Shown here: positions 36,333-45,060 of the stretch, one piece after another | Layout of the letters: the number at the start of each line of letters is the position of its first letter | Position numbering within the stretch: the first letter of the stretch is position 1 | Assembly: GCF_009765375.1 (NCBI RefSeq) | Contig: NZ_VTOK01000012.1 | Span: forward strand, 62,001-126,000 | Direction of reading: 5' to 3' | DNA: 64,000 nt | Origin: Alteribacillus sp. YIM 98480 | GTDB lineage: Bacteria; Bacillota; Bacilli; Bacillales; Marinococcaceae | Made by a program: the position numbers and the translations under genes | Notes under the pieces: model-generated | Databases searched by the model: none | What the model was told of the DNA's origin: nothing | What the model saw: the letters and a program-made list of their open reading frames with translations, nothing else

Positions 36333-37072
36333 TATATTTCTCCTTTAGTTACTTCTATGTATAAATCATCCAAGTTAGCATCTGCCATACCAGCCTGCTC
36401 CCTCAATTCTTTCAACGTCCCGCTTAGACGGATTTGACCCTCGTGCAAAAGAATAAATCGATCACAATAACGTTCGGCAGTAGACAGGATATGAGTAGAC
36501 ATTAAAATGCCTGCTCCTTCTTCTTTCATTTGTACCATCATATCAAGCAGTGATTTTATAGCTACAGGATCTAGTCCTACAAATGGTTCATCCACTATAT
36601 ATAATTCAGGTTTGACTAAGAATGCACACATAATCATTACTTTTTGGCGCATCCCTTTAGAAAAATGACTTGGAAACCAATCTTTCATTTTTTCCATTCT
36701 ATATTCTTCTAAAAGTGCAGTTACTCTTTCTTTAAAAACCTTACCTTCTAATCCATATGCCATAGCAGTTAATTTTAAGTGTTCCCATAACGTTAGTTCA
36801 TCATATAATACTGGAGTTTCGGGGATATATGTAAACGTTTTTCGATATGTTTCAGGTTGTTCTTGAAAACGTTGTCCATTTATTCGGATTTCACCTTGGA
36901 CTGGTTCCATTAATCCCAGCACATGTTTTATGGTCGTACTTTTGCCGGCACCATTTAAACCTATTAAACCCACCATTTCTCCTTTATTTAAACTGAAATT
37001 AAGTTCGTGTAATACAGGCTTATGAATATTGTAGCCTCCACTAACGTTATCTAATTCTAACAAATCTGTCAT
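36332..37072 (-). CDS. ecsA: EcsA, ABC transporter ATPase
   Basis: ATPase of the Ecs transporter. Of 246 residues: Walker A GLNGAGKSTTIKH (about 38-50), Q-loop TYIPETPVLYDELT, signature HFSKGMRQKVMI, Walker B LYIVDEPFVGLDP and H-loop MSTHILS. The 139 bases upstream include the terminator of the next gene and must hold its promoter; I could not pick clear boxes. Confidence 0.95.
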   Translation of the reverse strand: MTDLLELDNVSGGYNIHKPVLHELNFSLNKGEMVGLIGLNGAGKSTTIKHVLGLMEPVQGEIRINGQRFQEQPETYRKTFTYIPETPVLYDELTLWEHLKLTAMAYGLEGKVFKERVTALLEEYRMEKMKDWFPSHFSKGMRQKVMIMCAFLVKPELYIVDEPFVGLDPVAIKSLLDMMVQMKEEGAGILMSTHILSTAERYCDRFILLHEGQIRLSGTLKELREQAGMADANLDDLYIEVTKGEI

Positions 37073-37161
37073 ATCTTTACTCCTTTAATTAGCTTTTTAC
37101 CTGTTTGCAACGGCACAATCTTTATTTTACCCTCTCGGAATGCAGAGGAAAAGAAGCTGTT

Positions 37162-37206
37162 AAAAAACCTTCGAAACGGAAAATACTCCATTTTCAAAGG
37201 TTTTTT
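37162..37206 (-). terminator. terminator of the PCYCGC lipoprotein gene
   Basis: AAAAAACCTT(T)GAAA and TTTC(G)AAGGTTTTTT form an A/T-flanked stem-loop just after the gene on the minus strand. Confidence 0.8.
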
Positions 37207-37211
37207 CTATT

Positions 37212-37700
37212 TCATACTTGCGGCTTTGGCGTCGGAGTAGGTTCCATATCACTGTCATTATAAGTTTCATCAATGGTTTCTCGTATTTCTCTATCTGAAT
37301 AGCCTTTATTTTTCATTTCCACAGCTGCTGCAGCTATCTCAAGGCACACACCGCATTTCATGCCATGATTGTTCCATACAACAGTATTATCTTCATTTAC
37401 ATGATCTATAAAACAGTCAAATGCATGTTCATGACCAGCAGACTCTCCGCATCCGCAATAACATGGAATGTGTGTTAAAAGTTCTTGATGGTCGGCAGTT
37501 TCTTCATAAATGGATGGAATAGAGCCGTTGGCGTGTTCTAAAAATTGCGGACTCTCTTCAGCGGAAGCTGTCGTTTCCAATATATCATATCCTTTTTCTT
37601 CTTGTTCTCCTACAGCCGGTCCGGCATTTTCAGGTTCAGAACATGCAGCAAGAGTAACAGCTATACCAAGAAGTAAAACTACATTTTTAACTTTTTTCAT
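37212..37700 (-). CDS. PCYCGC-motif lipoprotein
   Basis: A lipoprotein of 162 residues: signal peptide with lipobox VTLAAC, acidic spacer, then the PCYCGC domain (about 78-150) with HIPCYCGCGESAGHEH, CFIDH and HGMKCGVCLEIA, giving six cysteines that look like a metal or thiol site. The family is common in Bacillaceae and of unknown function; a role in metal handling or redox at the cell surface is a guess. The C-terminus is proline-rich. AAGGTGAAGG precedes the ATG. Confidence 0.88.
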   Translation of the reverse strand: MKKVKNVVLLLGIAVTLAACSEPENAGPAVGEQEEKGYDILETTASAEESPQFLEHANGSIPSIYEETADHQELLTHIPCYCGCGESAGHEHAFDCFIDHVNEDNTVVWNNHGMKCGVCLEIAAAAVEMKNKGYSDREIRETIDETYNDSDMEPTPTPKPQV

Positions 37701-37850
37701 ACCTTCACCTTTTCATATTTTTTTCATTATTTATTGTATCATAGTCTCTGATCTGTATTTCCTGACAATTATATGGCATAACGGTCCTTCTGACTTTAAA
37801 AAGTTCGGTCCAAATATATTAGAAAAACTTTGCTTACCGTCAAATCCAAA

Positions 37851-37890
37851 TAGCAATATGCTTTGATTTTTTAGCAAAGTGAAACTTCCT
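37851..37890. repeat. repeat family 2, partial copy abutting family 1
   Basis: Only the tail remains (TTTTTTAGCAAAGTGAAACTTCCT, in two parts of under 20 bases: TTTTTTAGCAAAG, TGAAACTTCCTAAAG). The CTAAAG end runs straight into the AAAGCGCAAGCGCC head of family 1. Confidence 0.5.
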
Positions 37891-38048
37891 AAAGCGCAAG
37901 CGCCTTGCTCACGAGCGAAAAGTCCTGGAGGGGCGGCATATGGAAAACTGATCTTTGCTTTTCATTGACGAACTGAAGGAATCTCGAGCGAGTAGGCGCT
38001 GAAGCTAGACATGTAAAATGCCAAATATTTATGATTTTTTACCTTTTA
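37891..38048. repeat. repeat family 1, copy at 37.9 kb
   Basis: Head AAAGCGCAAGCGCCTTGCTC, core GGCATATGGAAAACTGATC, tail GGCGCTGAAGCTAGACATG and TGCCAAATATTTATGATT. Compared with the 23.2 and 58.1 kb copies the inner hairpin has changed bases and is weaker. Sits directly behind the terminator of the acyl-CoA ligase gene. Confidence 0.85.
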
Positions 38049-38089
38049 AAAAAAGAGAGAACACTCCCCTAACGCGAAGCATTCTCCCT
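38048..38089 (-). terminator. terminator of the acyl-CoA ligase gene
   Basis: On the minus strand GGGAGAATGC pairs with GTGTTCTCTC (two G-T pairs), followed by TTTTTTT. Confidence 0.75.
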
Positions 38090-38109
38090 TGGTTACTTTT
38101 CTTGACGCA

Positions 38110-39702
38110 CTAATTAACTTTTCGTTCTTTTTCACCCCAAAACTCTTTACGAAGCTGTACTTTCTGAATTTTGCCGGACGCAGTTTTGGGGAGAGCATCA
38201 ATAAATGATATGCTTTTTGGTGCTTTAAAATGAGCCATTTTATTTCTAGCGAAGCTTATTAGCTCTTGAACCGAAACGTTAGACCCTTCTCTTTTAACGA
38301 CAACGGCATGAGGAACTTCTCCCCATTTTTCATGAGGAATAGCAACCACTGCTGCTTCTACTACATCTGGGTGATCATATAAATGCCCTTCTACTTCGAT
38401 CGAAGAAATATTTTCTCCACCGCTTATGATGACATCTTTCTTTCTGTCTACAATTTCAATGTAACCATTTGTATCGACTACTGCCATGTCTCCGGTATGC
38501 AGCCAGCCGTTTTTTATCGTGTCTGATGTTGCTTCCGGATTTTTTAAATACCCTTCCATCGCATTATTTGAACGAACAATTACTTCCCCTATTGTAATGC
38601 CATTTGCTGGCACCTGGTTACCTTCATCATCTGCCACTCTTACTTCTGAACCTATCATAGCGTATCCCGTTTTGGCTTTCGTATAATGTTTTTCTTCTAC
38701 AGACAAATGAGAATGCTGTGGACGAATTTGTGAAATAGTGACGAGCGGAGAAATCTCGGTCATTCCATAAACTTGTATAAATTCCCAGCCAAGATCTTTT
38801 TCTACTTTTGTTACAAAAGCAGGAGGCGGTGCAGAACCAGCAATTACAATGCGCATGTCTTGGTGTGTATTTAATTGTTCTTTATTTAAACCGTAATATT
38901 CTAACAATATATTTAAGACTGTTGGGGCCATATGAGCTACTGTCGCTTTATGTTTTTGTATATTCTCGAAAATGGAAGCAGGTTCTATCTTCCTTTGCAT
39001 AACCTGCGTAGCTCCATTTGCAGTATAATAAAAAGGAGAGCCCCACCCATTTACATGAAACATTGGCAAAACGTGTAAAAGCGTGTCTTGATCGGAAACA
39101 CGAAGGTGATGCATTGCTGACATAGCGTGCAAGTAATTGCTGCGATGTGTCAGCAATACTCCTTTAGGGTTGCCCGTAGTGCCGCTTGTATAAAGCAGAC
39201 TTGCAATGTCATGTTCATCGAGTTCAACCCGTTCAAAAGTATCCTTAGAAAATTGTTCACGCCAAATGTCATAACTTTTATATTCTTCCGTATTCGACTC
39301 AGCTCCGTGAACAATAATCGTTTCTACCGTCTCAAGTTTCGGAATAATCGGCTGGATCAATGGAAATAATTCGTTTTCTACAAACAAAACTTTACTTTCA
39401 CTATGGTTTAAAATAAATTGATAGTCATCTGGTTTCAACCTAGTGTTAAGGGGTGTCATAACAGCTCCCAGCTGGAACACACCATAAAACCCTTCTAGCA
39501 TTTCAAGTGTGTTAGGAGCAAGATAAGCGACTTTATCGCCTTTTTTTATATTAAGCGCTTTCAAACCGTGCGATAATTTATTTACCCTATCGTTTAATTC
39601 CGAATACGTTACTTTTTTGTTTTCATCAATAACTGCAATTTTTTCACCATATAGATCAACTGCTCGGTCAAGAAACTGTGTTAGTACAAGAGGGACATAC
39701 AT
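38110..39702 (-). CDS. Fatty-acyl-CoA synthetase (AMP-binding)
   Basis: Activates a fatty acid with ATP and CoA. The 530-residue ANL-family enzyme has the P-loop LLYTSGTTGNPKGVLLTHR (about 178-196), YGMTEISP near 325, GWLHTGDMAVVD near 408, the hinge DRKKDVIISGGENIS near 430 and the catalytic Lys in PKTASGKIQK near 513. Closest to medium/long-chain acyl-CoA ligases, but chain length cannot be told from sequence. AAAGGAGG precedes the ATG. Single gene with its own promoter and terminator. Confidence 0.92.
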   Translation of the reverse strand: MYVPLVLTQFLDRAVDLYGEKIAVIDENKKVTYSELNDRVNKLSHGLKALNIKKGDKVAYLAPNTLEMLEGFYGVFQLGAVMTPLNTRLKPDDYQFILNHSESKVLFVENELFPLIQPIIPKLETVETIIVHGAESNTEEYKSYDIWREQFSKDTFERVELDEHDIASLLYTSGTTGNPKGVLLTHRSNYLHAMSAMHHLRVSDQDTLLHVLPMFHVNGWGSPFYYTANGATQVMQRKIEPASIFENIQKHKATVAHMAPTVLNILLEYYGLNKEQLNTHQDMRIVIAGSAPPPAFVTKVEKDLGWEFIQVYGMTEISPLVTISQIRPQHSHLSVEEKHYTKAKTGYAMIGSEVRVADDEGNQVPANGITIGEVIVRSNNAMEGYLKNPEATSDTIKNGWLHTGDMAVVDTNGYIEIVDRKKDVIISGGENISSIEVEGHLYDHPDVVEAAVVAIPHEKWGEVPHAVVVKREGSNVSVQELISFARNKMAHFKAPKSISFIDALPKTASGKIQKVQLRKEFWGEKERKVN

Positions 39703-39743
39703 TATAATTCCTCCTTTGCCTTCATGACTAGTAAGATAATAGT

Positions 39744-39772
39744 ATTATATCATTCTCCATATTTAATTGTAA
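39744..39772 (-). promoter_or_regulatory. promoter of the acyl-CoA ligase gene
   Basis: On the minus strand TTACAA, 17 bases, TATAAT, with TGA before the -10 (extended -10), about 42 bases before the ATG. Confidence 0.75.
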
Positions 39773-39814
39773 GAATTTTATTAATTATTCAGTTGTACTA
39801 CAGATATGCTCTTA

Positions 39815-39843
39815 TTGTTTTCACTTACATTGGCTGATAAGAT
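39815..39843 (+). promoter_or_regulatory. possible promoter of hit
   Basis: TTGTTT, 17 bases, TAAGAT, with TG one base before the -10. About 40 bases before the ATG. Confidence 0.45.
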
Positions 39844-39882
39844 AATGGAAAATAATACTTTCACCAGAAAGGAGAGAAAAAG

Positions 39883-40311
39883 ATGAAAAGAGACGAAAAT
39901 TGTATTTTTTGTAAAATAGTTGCCGGCGACATTCCTGCTTCTATTGTATATGAAGACGAGAATGTTATAGCTTTTGCAGATATTGGACAAGTTACAAAAG
40001 GTCATACGTTGTTAATACCTAAAGATCATCAGTCAAATGTATATGAATTGCAAGAAGACACGGCTTCTCAATTATTCAGAGTTGTCCCTAAGATCGCTAG
40101 CGCCATCAAAAAAGAATTCAATCCTGCGGGATTAAATCTTGTTAACAATAACGGCGAAGCTGCTTCTCAATCTGTTTTTCATTATCACCTGCACTTTATC
40201 CCCCGCTATGGAACAGAAGATGGTTTTCAGCCGACTTGGCAGGATAACAGCAGTAAATATTCAGCAGAAGACCTTCAGCAAATTGCACAAGGGATTAACC
40301 AGCACCTTTAA
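39883..40311 (+). CDS. hit: HIT-family nucleotide hydrolase
   Basis: Histidine-triad protein of 142 residues: zinc-binding CIFCKIVAGDIPASIVYED at the N-terminus and the active-site triad in VFHYHLHFIPRY (about 101-112). These enzymes hydrolyse nucleoside phosphoramidates or dinucleotides. In B. subtilis hit lies next to ecsA; here the PCYCGC and acyl-CoA ligase genes lie in between. AAAGGAG precedes the ATG; a terminator follows. Confidence 0.95.
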   Translation: MKRDENCIFCKIVAGDIPASIVYEDENVIAFADIGQVTKGHTLLIPKDHQSNVYELQEDTASQLFRVVPKIASAIKKEFNPAGLNLVNNNGEAASQSVFHYHLHFIPRYGTEDGFQPTWQDNSSKYSAEDLQQIAQGINQHL

Positions 40312-40332
40312 ACAATGATATAAATATTATTT

Positions 40333-40360
40333 CCTGTTGGATGATCCAGCAGGTTTTTTT
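40333..40360 (+). terminator. terminator of hit
   Basis: CCTGTTGG and CCAGCAGG (one G-T pair) form a stem followed by TTTTTTT. Confidence 0.9.
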
Positions 40361-40498
40361 ACTAAACGACAAAGAACAATAAAATTTCTACTTTTCTGCT
40401 ACCTTTTCAAAAAAATATTAGCACTTCTAAGGCAGTTTTGTTAGGATATTCACAAAAGCAATTTATTAATTTTGTTAGTTATTAAAGGAGTGGAAAAT

Positions 40499-41584
40499 AT
40501 GGCCAGAGCCCATAATTTTAATGCAGGTCCTGCAGCTCTTCCTGTCGAGGTCCTGGAAGAAGCGCAAAAAGAACTCGTAAATTTTAATAATACTGGGATG
40601 TCTGTAATGGAATTAAGTCATCGCAGCAAAGATTATGAAGCAGTACATAATGAAGCAATCTCTTTAGTAAAAGATCTGCTAAACGTACCAGATGATTATG
40701 AAGTCCTGTTAATACAGGGCGGAGCCAGTCTTCAATTTTCAATGATCCCAATGAATTTTCTTACCAATGGAAAAACAGCAAACTATATACTTACAGGGTC
40801 CTGGTCTGAAAAAGCTTTAAAAGAGGCAAAAGCGTTAGGAGAAACAAAAATAGGCGCAGCATCTAAAGACAGTAACTATACGTATATTCCCGATAGAAAC
40901 AGCATAGAAACAAGCAGTAATGATGCCTATGTTCATATTACATCTAATAATACGATTTTTGGAACGCAGTACCATGATTTCGATTTAAACACGACCGCCC
41001 CCCTCTTTGCAGATATGTCAAGTGATATCTTAAGCAAACCAATTCCTGTAGACCGTTTCTCCTTCATCTACGCGGGTGCGCAAAAAAACCTCGGGCCTTC
41101 AGGAGTTACGTTAGTAATAATGAAAAAAGAACTTCTTGAACAATCAAAAGAAAATATCCCTACATTATTAAAATACAACACACATGTTGAAAAAAATTCT
41201 TTGTATCATACCCCGCCGACATTTGCCATTTATATGCTTAATAAAGTACTGCATTGGATCAAGGATAACGGCGGTGCAGCTGGTATGCAAATACGTAATA
41301 AAGAAAAAGCAGAACTGCTTTACGACGTAATTGACAACAGCGGCGGCTTTTATAATGGACATGCTCAAGAAGAGAGCCGTTCCTATATGAATGTAACCTT
41401 TAACCTTGAAAATGAAGATTTAAACCAAAAATTTCTTATGGAAGCAAAACAGGCAGGTTTTGTTGGCTTAAACGGCCACCGGTCTGTTGGAGGATGCAGA
41501 GCTTCTATATATAATGCTGTTTCTGTCGAATCCTGTAAAGCCTTAAAAGATTTTATGATCGATTTTCAACAAAAAAATCAATAA
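40499..41584 (+). CDS. serC: Phosphoserine aminotransferase
   Basis: PLP enzyme making 3-phosphoserine from 3-phosphohydroxypyruvate in serine synthesis (and a step of pyridoxal phosphate synthesis). 361 residues: HNFNAGPAALPVEVLEEA at the start, the PLP lysine in YAGAQKNLGPSG (Lys196), and a C-terminal GLNGHRSVGGCRASIYNAV. AAAGGAG lies eight bases before the ATG at 40499; an upstream in-frame ATG at 40472 lacks a site. No other ser genes nearby. Confidence 0.96.
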   Translation: MARAHNFNAGPAALPVEVLEEAQKELVNFNNTGMSVMELSHRSKDYEAVHNEAISLVKDLLNVPDDYEVLLIQGGASLQFSMIPMNFLTNGKTANYILTGSWSEKALKEAKALGETKIGAASKDSNYTYIPDRNSIETSSNDAYVHITSNNTIFGTQYHDFDLNTTAPLFADMSSDILSKPIPVDRFSFIYAGAQKNLGPSGVTLVIMKKELLEQSKENIPTLLKYNTHVEKNSLYHTPPTFAIYMLNKVLHWIKDNGGAAGMQIRNKEKAELLYDVIDNSGGFYNGHAQEESRSYMNVTFNLENEDLNQKFLMEAKQAGFVGLNGHRSVGGCRASIYNAVSVESCKALKDFMIDFQQKNQ

Positions 41585-41612
41585 CTTTTAACGTATACCG
41601 ATTTCATTTCTT

Positions 41613-41649
41613 GCTGTTTTCAGATGATAAATCTGTGGACAGCTTTTTT
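41613..41649 (+). terminator. terminator of serC
   Basis: GCTGTTTTCAGAT and ATCTGTGGACAGC form a stem with a small internal loop and a T-run. Confidence 0.85.
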
Positions 41650-41760
41650 CTTTTCATTTTCCCTTTTTAACGCTAAATACCCTAGAATGCTTTTCATTGT
41701 CAAAATTTTTCTCTATACTGTTATAAAAGAATAATATTTTAATAAATATTGTTAGAGAAA

Positions 41761-41820
41761 CCTCGGCTTGTTGACAAACCTTAATACGAATGCCGTAGTT
41801 TTCTTATACTTTCCTAACAG
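41761..41820. repeat. repeat family 2, copy at 41.8 kb
   Basis: CTCGGCTTGTTGACAAACC then GCCGTAGTTTTCTTATAC and TTTCCTAACAGG, upstream of the ytxH-like gene. Confidence 0.5.
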
Positions 41821-41850
41821 GGTAAAAAGAGAGAAAGGATAGGTGGTAGA

Positions 41851-42207
41851 GTGGATTCGAAATCATTATTTACTGGCATGTTTACCGGTTTTGTTATTGG
41901 AGGGCTTTCTGCCTTGCTTACTGCTCCCGCTTCTGGAGACAAGACTAGAGATTCTTTTAAGAACTTTAATTGGAGATCTCTTAACCAAAGAGCTGCAAGC
42001 AAAGGAAGAGGTGCAGTTCAAGATTGGCGCTATGCGGCTACTGAAGGTTTCGAAGCTGTTGATGGCTTAACACAAGAGATGAAAAGAACATACAGCCGCT
42101 ATAAAGAGGAAGTAGAACCAGAAGTAGAAGCCATCCAACATCAAGTGAAAGAAATTTCAGATGCAATTGCTGAATTAAACGAACAAATTCGTAAAGAGTC
42201 TGAATAA
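41851..42207 (+). CDS. YtxH-domain protein (YhaH-like)
   Basis: A 118-residue protein with one N-terminal membrane segment rich in Gly (FTGMFTGFVIGGLSALLTAP, about 6-26), the YtxH signature, then a long helical, charged coiled-coil-like region. YtxH proteins are general-stress proteins of unknown function; YhaH sits near hpr in B. subtilis, as here. The start is GTG with AGGTGG about four bases upstream, a short spacing. Confidence 0.82.
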   Translation: MDSKSLFTGMFTGFVIGGLSALLTAPASGDKTRDSFKNFNWRSLNQRAASKGRGAVQDWRYAATEGFEAVDGLTQEMKRTYSRYKEEVEPEVEAIQHQVKEISDAIAELNEQIRKESE

Positions 42208-42290
42208 TTGTCGTTTGGCCTCTTTAATTTTCGGAAAAATAAATTAATTATTCTTTTTATTACAATAATACCAGAGAGAGGAGGGAGAAG

Positions 42291-42854
42291 ATGGACCAGT
42301 CTTCTTTTTCTACAAAACAGTCTATACTGTTCAGCCATAAATTTGCCCAGATTACAAAAGCATTATGGAAATCTATTGAAAAAGATTGGCAGCAATGGAT
42401 TAAACCATATAATTTAAACATTAATGAACACCAAATTTTATGGATTGCATATCATATGGAGGGAGCTTCCATTTCTGATATAGCAAAATTTGGCGTAATG
42501 CATGTTTCCACAGCATTCAACTTCTCAAAAAAACTTGAGGAAAGAGAATTGCTGACATTTTCTAAAAAAACAAATGACAAAAGAAACACGTATGTTGAAT
42601 TAACTCCAGAAGGAGATAAGCTATTATTAGCAACAATTGAAGCATATAATCCAGATACGTATAGTGTATATAACGGCGCATTGCCAATTAAAGAACTGTA
42701 CGGGAAATTCCCTGATTTTTCAGAGCTTACAACTATTCTTCGTCACATTTACGGCGAGGATTTCATGGAGATATTCGAAAAGTCCTTGTTTACGTTTAAT
42801 GAAGAGTTTACAGAAGAAAATGGCACCCTCACCCCTGTAAAACCTTCCGAGTAA
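42291..42854 (+). CDS. hpr: Hpr (ScoC), MarR-type transition-state repressor
   Basis: Repressor of proteases, peptide uptake and sporulation genes in the transition state. The 187-residue protein has [20 protein letters not shown] at the N-terminus, the MarR winged helix with [37 protein letters not shown] and [13 protein letters not shown], and a C-terminal region specific to Hpr. GGAGGGAG precedes the ATG. Neighbours prsA as in B. subtilis, where Hpr acts on exoenzyme production. Confidence 0.95.
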   Translation: MDQSSFSTKQSILFSHKFAQITKALWKSIEKDWQQWIKPYNLNINEHQILWIAYHMEGASISDIAKFGVMHVSTAFNFSKKLEERELLTFSKKTNDKRNTYVELTPEGDKLLLATIEAYNPDTYSVYNGALPIKELYGKFPDFSELTTILRHIYGEDFMEIFEKSLFTFNEEFTEENGTLTPVKPSE

Positions 42855-43110
42855 ACATAATATTTTTATACGTTTTTTATTGTCTGGTTCCGTTTGCGAA
42901 TCAGACATTTATTTATACTTTAAAGTTTTACTAAGAATCAAAGTATATTGCCATTTGGACCATAAGCCAATTTTTTTCCATTGGGAACCCCTCTCTTGTC
43001 CAGAATTGTCGAAAAGGTTTTTCTTTTGACTATTTTTCATTATTCTATTGATTTTTGACGCTTTAGGCTTTAAATTATTCAATTAGGTAGTAGAGAGAGG
43101 GGGAATCCTC

Positions 43111-43659
43111 ATGAATTGTTGGAAATCCATAAACTTAAGAAAAGAATACAACCCTTCAAGACTAAAGCTCATCTCATTAACTTTTATTATTATAACTTTT
43201 ATATTCAGTTTTTTAGTGTTTAGTCTTTATTATAATGAAGTAACCTATGCAGAGTTAAGCATGCTAAAAACATTTGGCTTCTTAATGTTATTGTATCCAG
43301 TGCACACGCTGCTTCATTTCATTCCATTATGGTTTGTAGGTGTACGAATCAAAACAGACTTCAAATTTAACAGAAAACAAAAGTTCCCTACTATTATGAT
43401 GAAATTTACAAAACCGGTGGGACGGAACTTTTATGTAGCTGCCATGTTGTTTCCAACCTTGTTTATTAACTTTGCTTCCTTTTTAGGGGCTATTACATTT
43501 CCACCATATATGTATTACTTTTTATTGGTATTTTCATTTAATACAGGCCTTGCCGTCTATGATTTTATTTATCTTAAGCAACTGTATGGCGCTCCTCGAG
43601 AATGTTTTATTGAACAAAACAAAAATGGTATAGATATATTACTAAAGCAGCCGATTTGA
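43111..43659 (+). CDS. DUF3267-like membrane protein
   Basis: A 182-residue protein with about four membrane helices. The arrangement and the segment YPVHTLLHFIPLWF recall DUF3267 putative zinc-peptidase-like proteins, in which HExxH is expected; here the Glu is Thr (HTLLH), so peptidase activity is doubtful. GAGGGGG precedes the ATG. Its stop codon lies in the loop of its terminator. Family call is moderate; function unknown. Confidence 0.65.
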   Translation: MNCWKSINLRKEYNPSRLKLISLTFIIITFIFSFLVFSLYYNEVTYAELSMLKTFGFLMLLYPVHTLLHFIPLWFVGVRIKTDFKFNRKQKFPTIMMKFTKPVGRNFYVAAMLFPTLFINFASFLGAITFPPYMYYFLLVFSFNTGLAVYDFIYLKQLYGAPRECFIEQNKNGIDILLKQPI

Positions 43660-43670
43660 CGGCTGCTTTT
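43644..43670 (+). terminator. terminator overlapping the DUF3267-like gene end
   Basis: AAAGCAGCCG and CGGCTGCTTTT; the gene's TGA is inside the seven-base loop. Also A-rich on the left, so it may serve the convergent gene. Confidence 0.85.
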
Positions 43671-43680
43671 ATATACCGGT

Positions 43681-44250
43681 TCATTTTCCAACTTTTATTG
43701 TTATAGCATCTTGCTCTAAGTCGAAGGTTTCGGCTCTTAAGTAATATTGATCAGCTATCTCTATTTCATTCAACTTGACCACAATTTGATTATTACCAGG
43801 CTGTACTTCCACATAATCTGGTACATCAGCTTGTGAGCTTAATATAGATAAAACCTCTGAACCTGGTAAGGATAGTCCTCCTATATTGAAAGACTGTTGG
43901 TGCAAAACAATGTTTCCATTTTCTAAAACTGCTGGTTCAAAATCCATGCTTGCGTTAATTGTTCTCCCCAATATGGATACAGAAGAAGAAATTCTAGCCT
44001 TCTTGTCAATGATTTCTGCGCTTACTTTTTCCTCTTCTAGTTGTTCTTGCAGCAAATGATTGAGCTGTGATTGGGTTAAATGCACCGAAAAGTATTCGGT
44101 ATATTCATCAGATGAGAAATCATCATGTGGTTCAGATTCGGGCTTGGGATTAGTTGTAACCAATAAAAATACGCTGAACACAAATAAAACATTAAGGGTC
44201 AGCAATAAAAAGAATAACCATTTCCAACTGTTTTTTTTGTTTCGGCTCAT
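43681..44250 (-). CDS. YpmS-family (DUF2140) membrane-anchored protein
   Basis: A 189-residue protein with an N-terminal anchor helix (about 10-30: WKWLFFLLLTLNVLFVFSV) and an external domain with FSVHLTQSQLNHLLQEQL and PDYVEVQPGNNQIVVKL, typical of YpmS/DUF2140. Function unknown. The ATG at 44250 has AGGTG six bases upstream; the TTG at 44259 overlaps that site. Confidence 0.8.
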   Translation of the reverse strand: MSRNKKNSWKWLFFLLLTLNVLFVFSVFLLVTTNPKPESEPHDDFSSDEYTEYFSVHLTQSQLNHLLQEQLEEEKVSAEIIDKKARISSSVSILGRTINASMDFEPAVLENGNIVLHQQSFNIGGLSLPGSEVLSILSSQADVPDYVEVQPGNNQIVVKLNEIEIADQYYLRAETFDLEQDAITIKVGK

Positions 44251-44384
44251 TGTTAACACCTGCTTTCTACAATTAAACTATTACTATTATGCTTGTCCAT
44301 TTCCATTCCAGCCACCTAAAAAACTATCATTTGGTAAAAAGTTTTGTTAAAGTAAAGTAGATATAAGGTATTGGGGGTAAAATT

Positions 44385-44567
44385 ATGCTCGTTGTATTTT
44401 TCTTATTATTTTCTTTAGTTTATTTATTTGTTATTAATTCCATGACAAATGCCCTCTGTGTCCAAAAAGAGATTCCAGCAGAACGTCAGCCTAAAATTTT
44501 TCGAACCATTAATATTTTACTAACCATTTTACTCACATCTACGTTTGTAGAATTATGGTTTGTATAG
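44385..44567 (+). CDS. small membrane protein, unknown function
   Basis: A 60-residue protein with two hydrophobic helices (about 2-20 and 39-58) and a short charged loop with a single Cys. GGGGGT precedes the ATG by about seven bases and a strong terminator follows about 110 bases later, supporting a real gene. No family recognised. Confidence 0.6.
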   Translation: MLVVFFLLFSLVYLFVINSMTNALCVQKEIPAERQPKIFRTINILLTILLTSTFVELWFV

Positions 44568-44673
44568 ATATTTAGGTATATCAGGAGACTAAGTCTTACG
44601 GTATTTACATTTTTCTAAGCCGTCGGATTGTCTTTGAATTATCCAATAAAATTTTTAACCAACGGAGTATTTA

Positions 44674-44710
44674 AACTTTCCTGAAGGACTTTTCCTTCAG
44701 GAAAGTTTTT
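44674..44710. terminator. bidirectional terminator
   Basis: AACTTTCCTGAAGGA pairs perfectly with its complement TCCTTCAGGAAAGTT around a four-base loop; T-run on the plus strand. It separates the small membrane gene from the convergent yjcZ-type pair. Confidence 0.9.
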
Positions 44711-44713
44711 ACA

Positions 44714-44800
44714 TTAATACATCCATGCTGCCCCAATTATAATAAGCAAAATAAACAGCACGACAATCAGAGCAAAATTGGAGTTGTAATCATATCCCAT
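44714..44800 (-). CDS. YjcZ-family sporulation mini-protein (28 aa)
   Basis: A 28-codon gene encoding MGYDYNSN then a membrane helix FALIVVLFILLIIIGAAW, the hallmark of the YjcZ/SscA family of tiny spore-associated proteins. GGGAGGGAG precedes the ATG. Paired with a second copy 31 bases upstream. Confidence 0.85.
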   Translation of the reverse strand: MGYDYNSNFALIVVLFILLIIIGAAWMY

Positions 44801-44831
44801 TTTTCTCCCTCCCTTATTCACGGCGTTATAT

Positions 44832-44915
44832 TTAACACCAAGCCGCACCTACAATAACAAGCAGTATGAAAAGGACTACAATTAAGGCAAATCCACCGTA
44901 ATAACCTTTAGACAT
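44832..44915 (-). CDS. YjcZ-family sporulation mini-protein (27 aa)
   Basis: A 27-codon gene, MSKGYYGG then FALIVVLFILLVIVGAAWC, near-identical in the helix to its neighbour and ending in Cys as several family members do. GGAGGTG stands seven bases before the ATG. An ACATATCATA element about 35 bases upstream resembles a mother-cell sporulation -10 region, but is not decisive. Confidence 0.85.
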   Translation of the reverse strand: MSKGYYGGFALIVVLFILLVIVGAAWC

Positions 44916-45013
44916 ATTCACACCTCCTATTTCTCTTGCTGAATTATGATATGTAAAAAGAGACGTCTTGGTTTAGGTTATTGCCTAAATTTTTTTCTTT
45001 TTTTGGGAGAGTG

Positions 45014-45022
45014 TGATATGAT
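45014..45022 (+). promoter_or_regulatory. possible extended -10 promoter of prsA
   Basis: TGATATGAT fits TGnTATnAT, about 38 bases before the ATG; no clear -35. Confidence 0.4.
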
Positions 45023-45060
45023 ATAGTTTGTCTGATAAATGTTAAGGGGATGGAAGTTTT

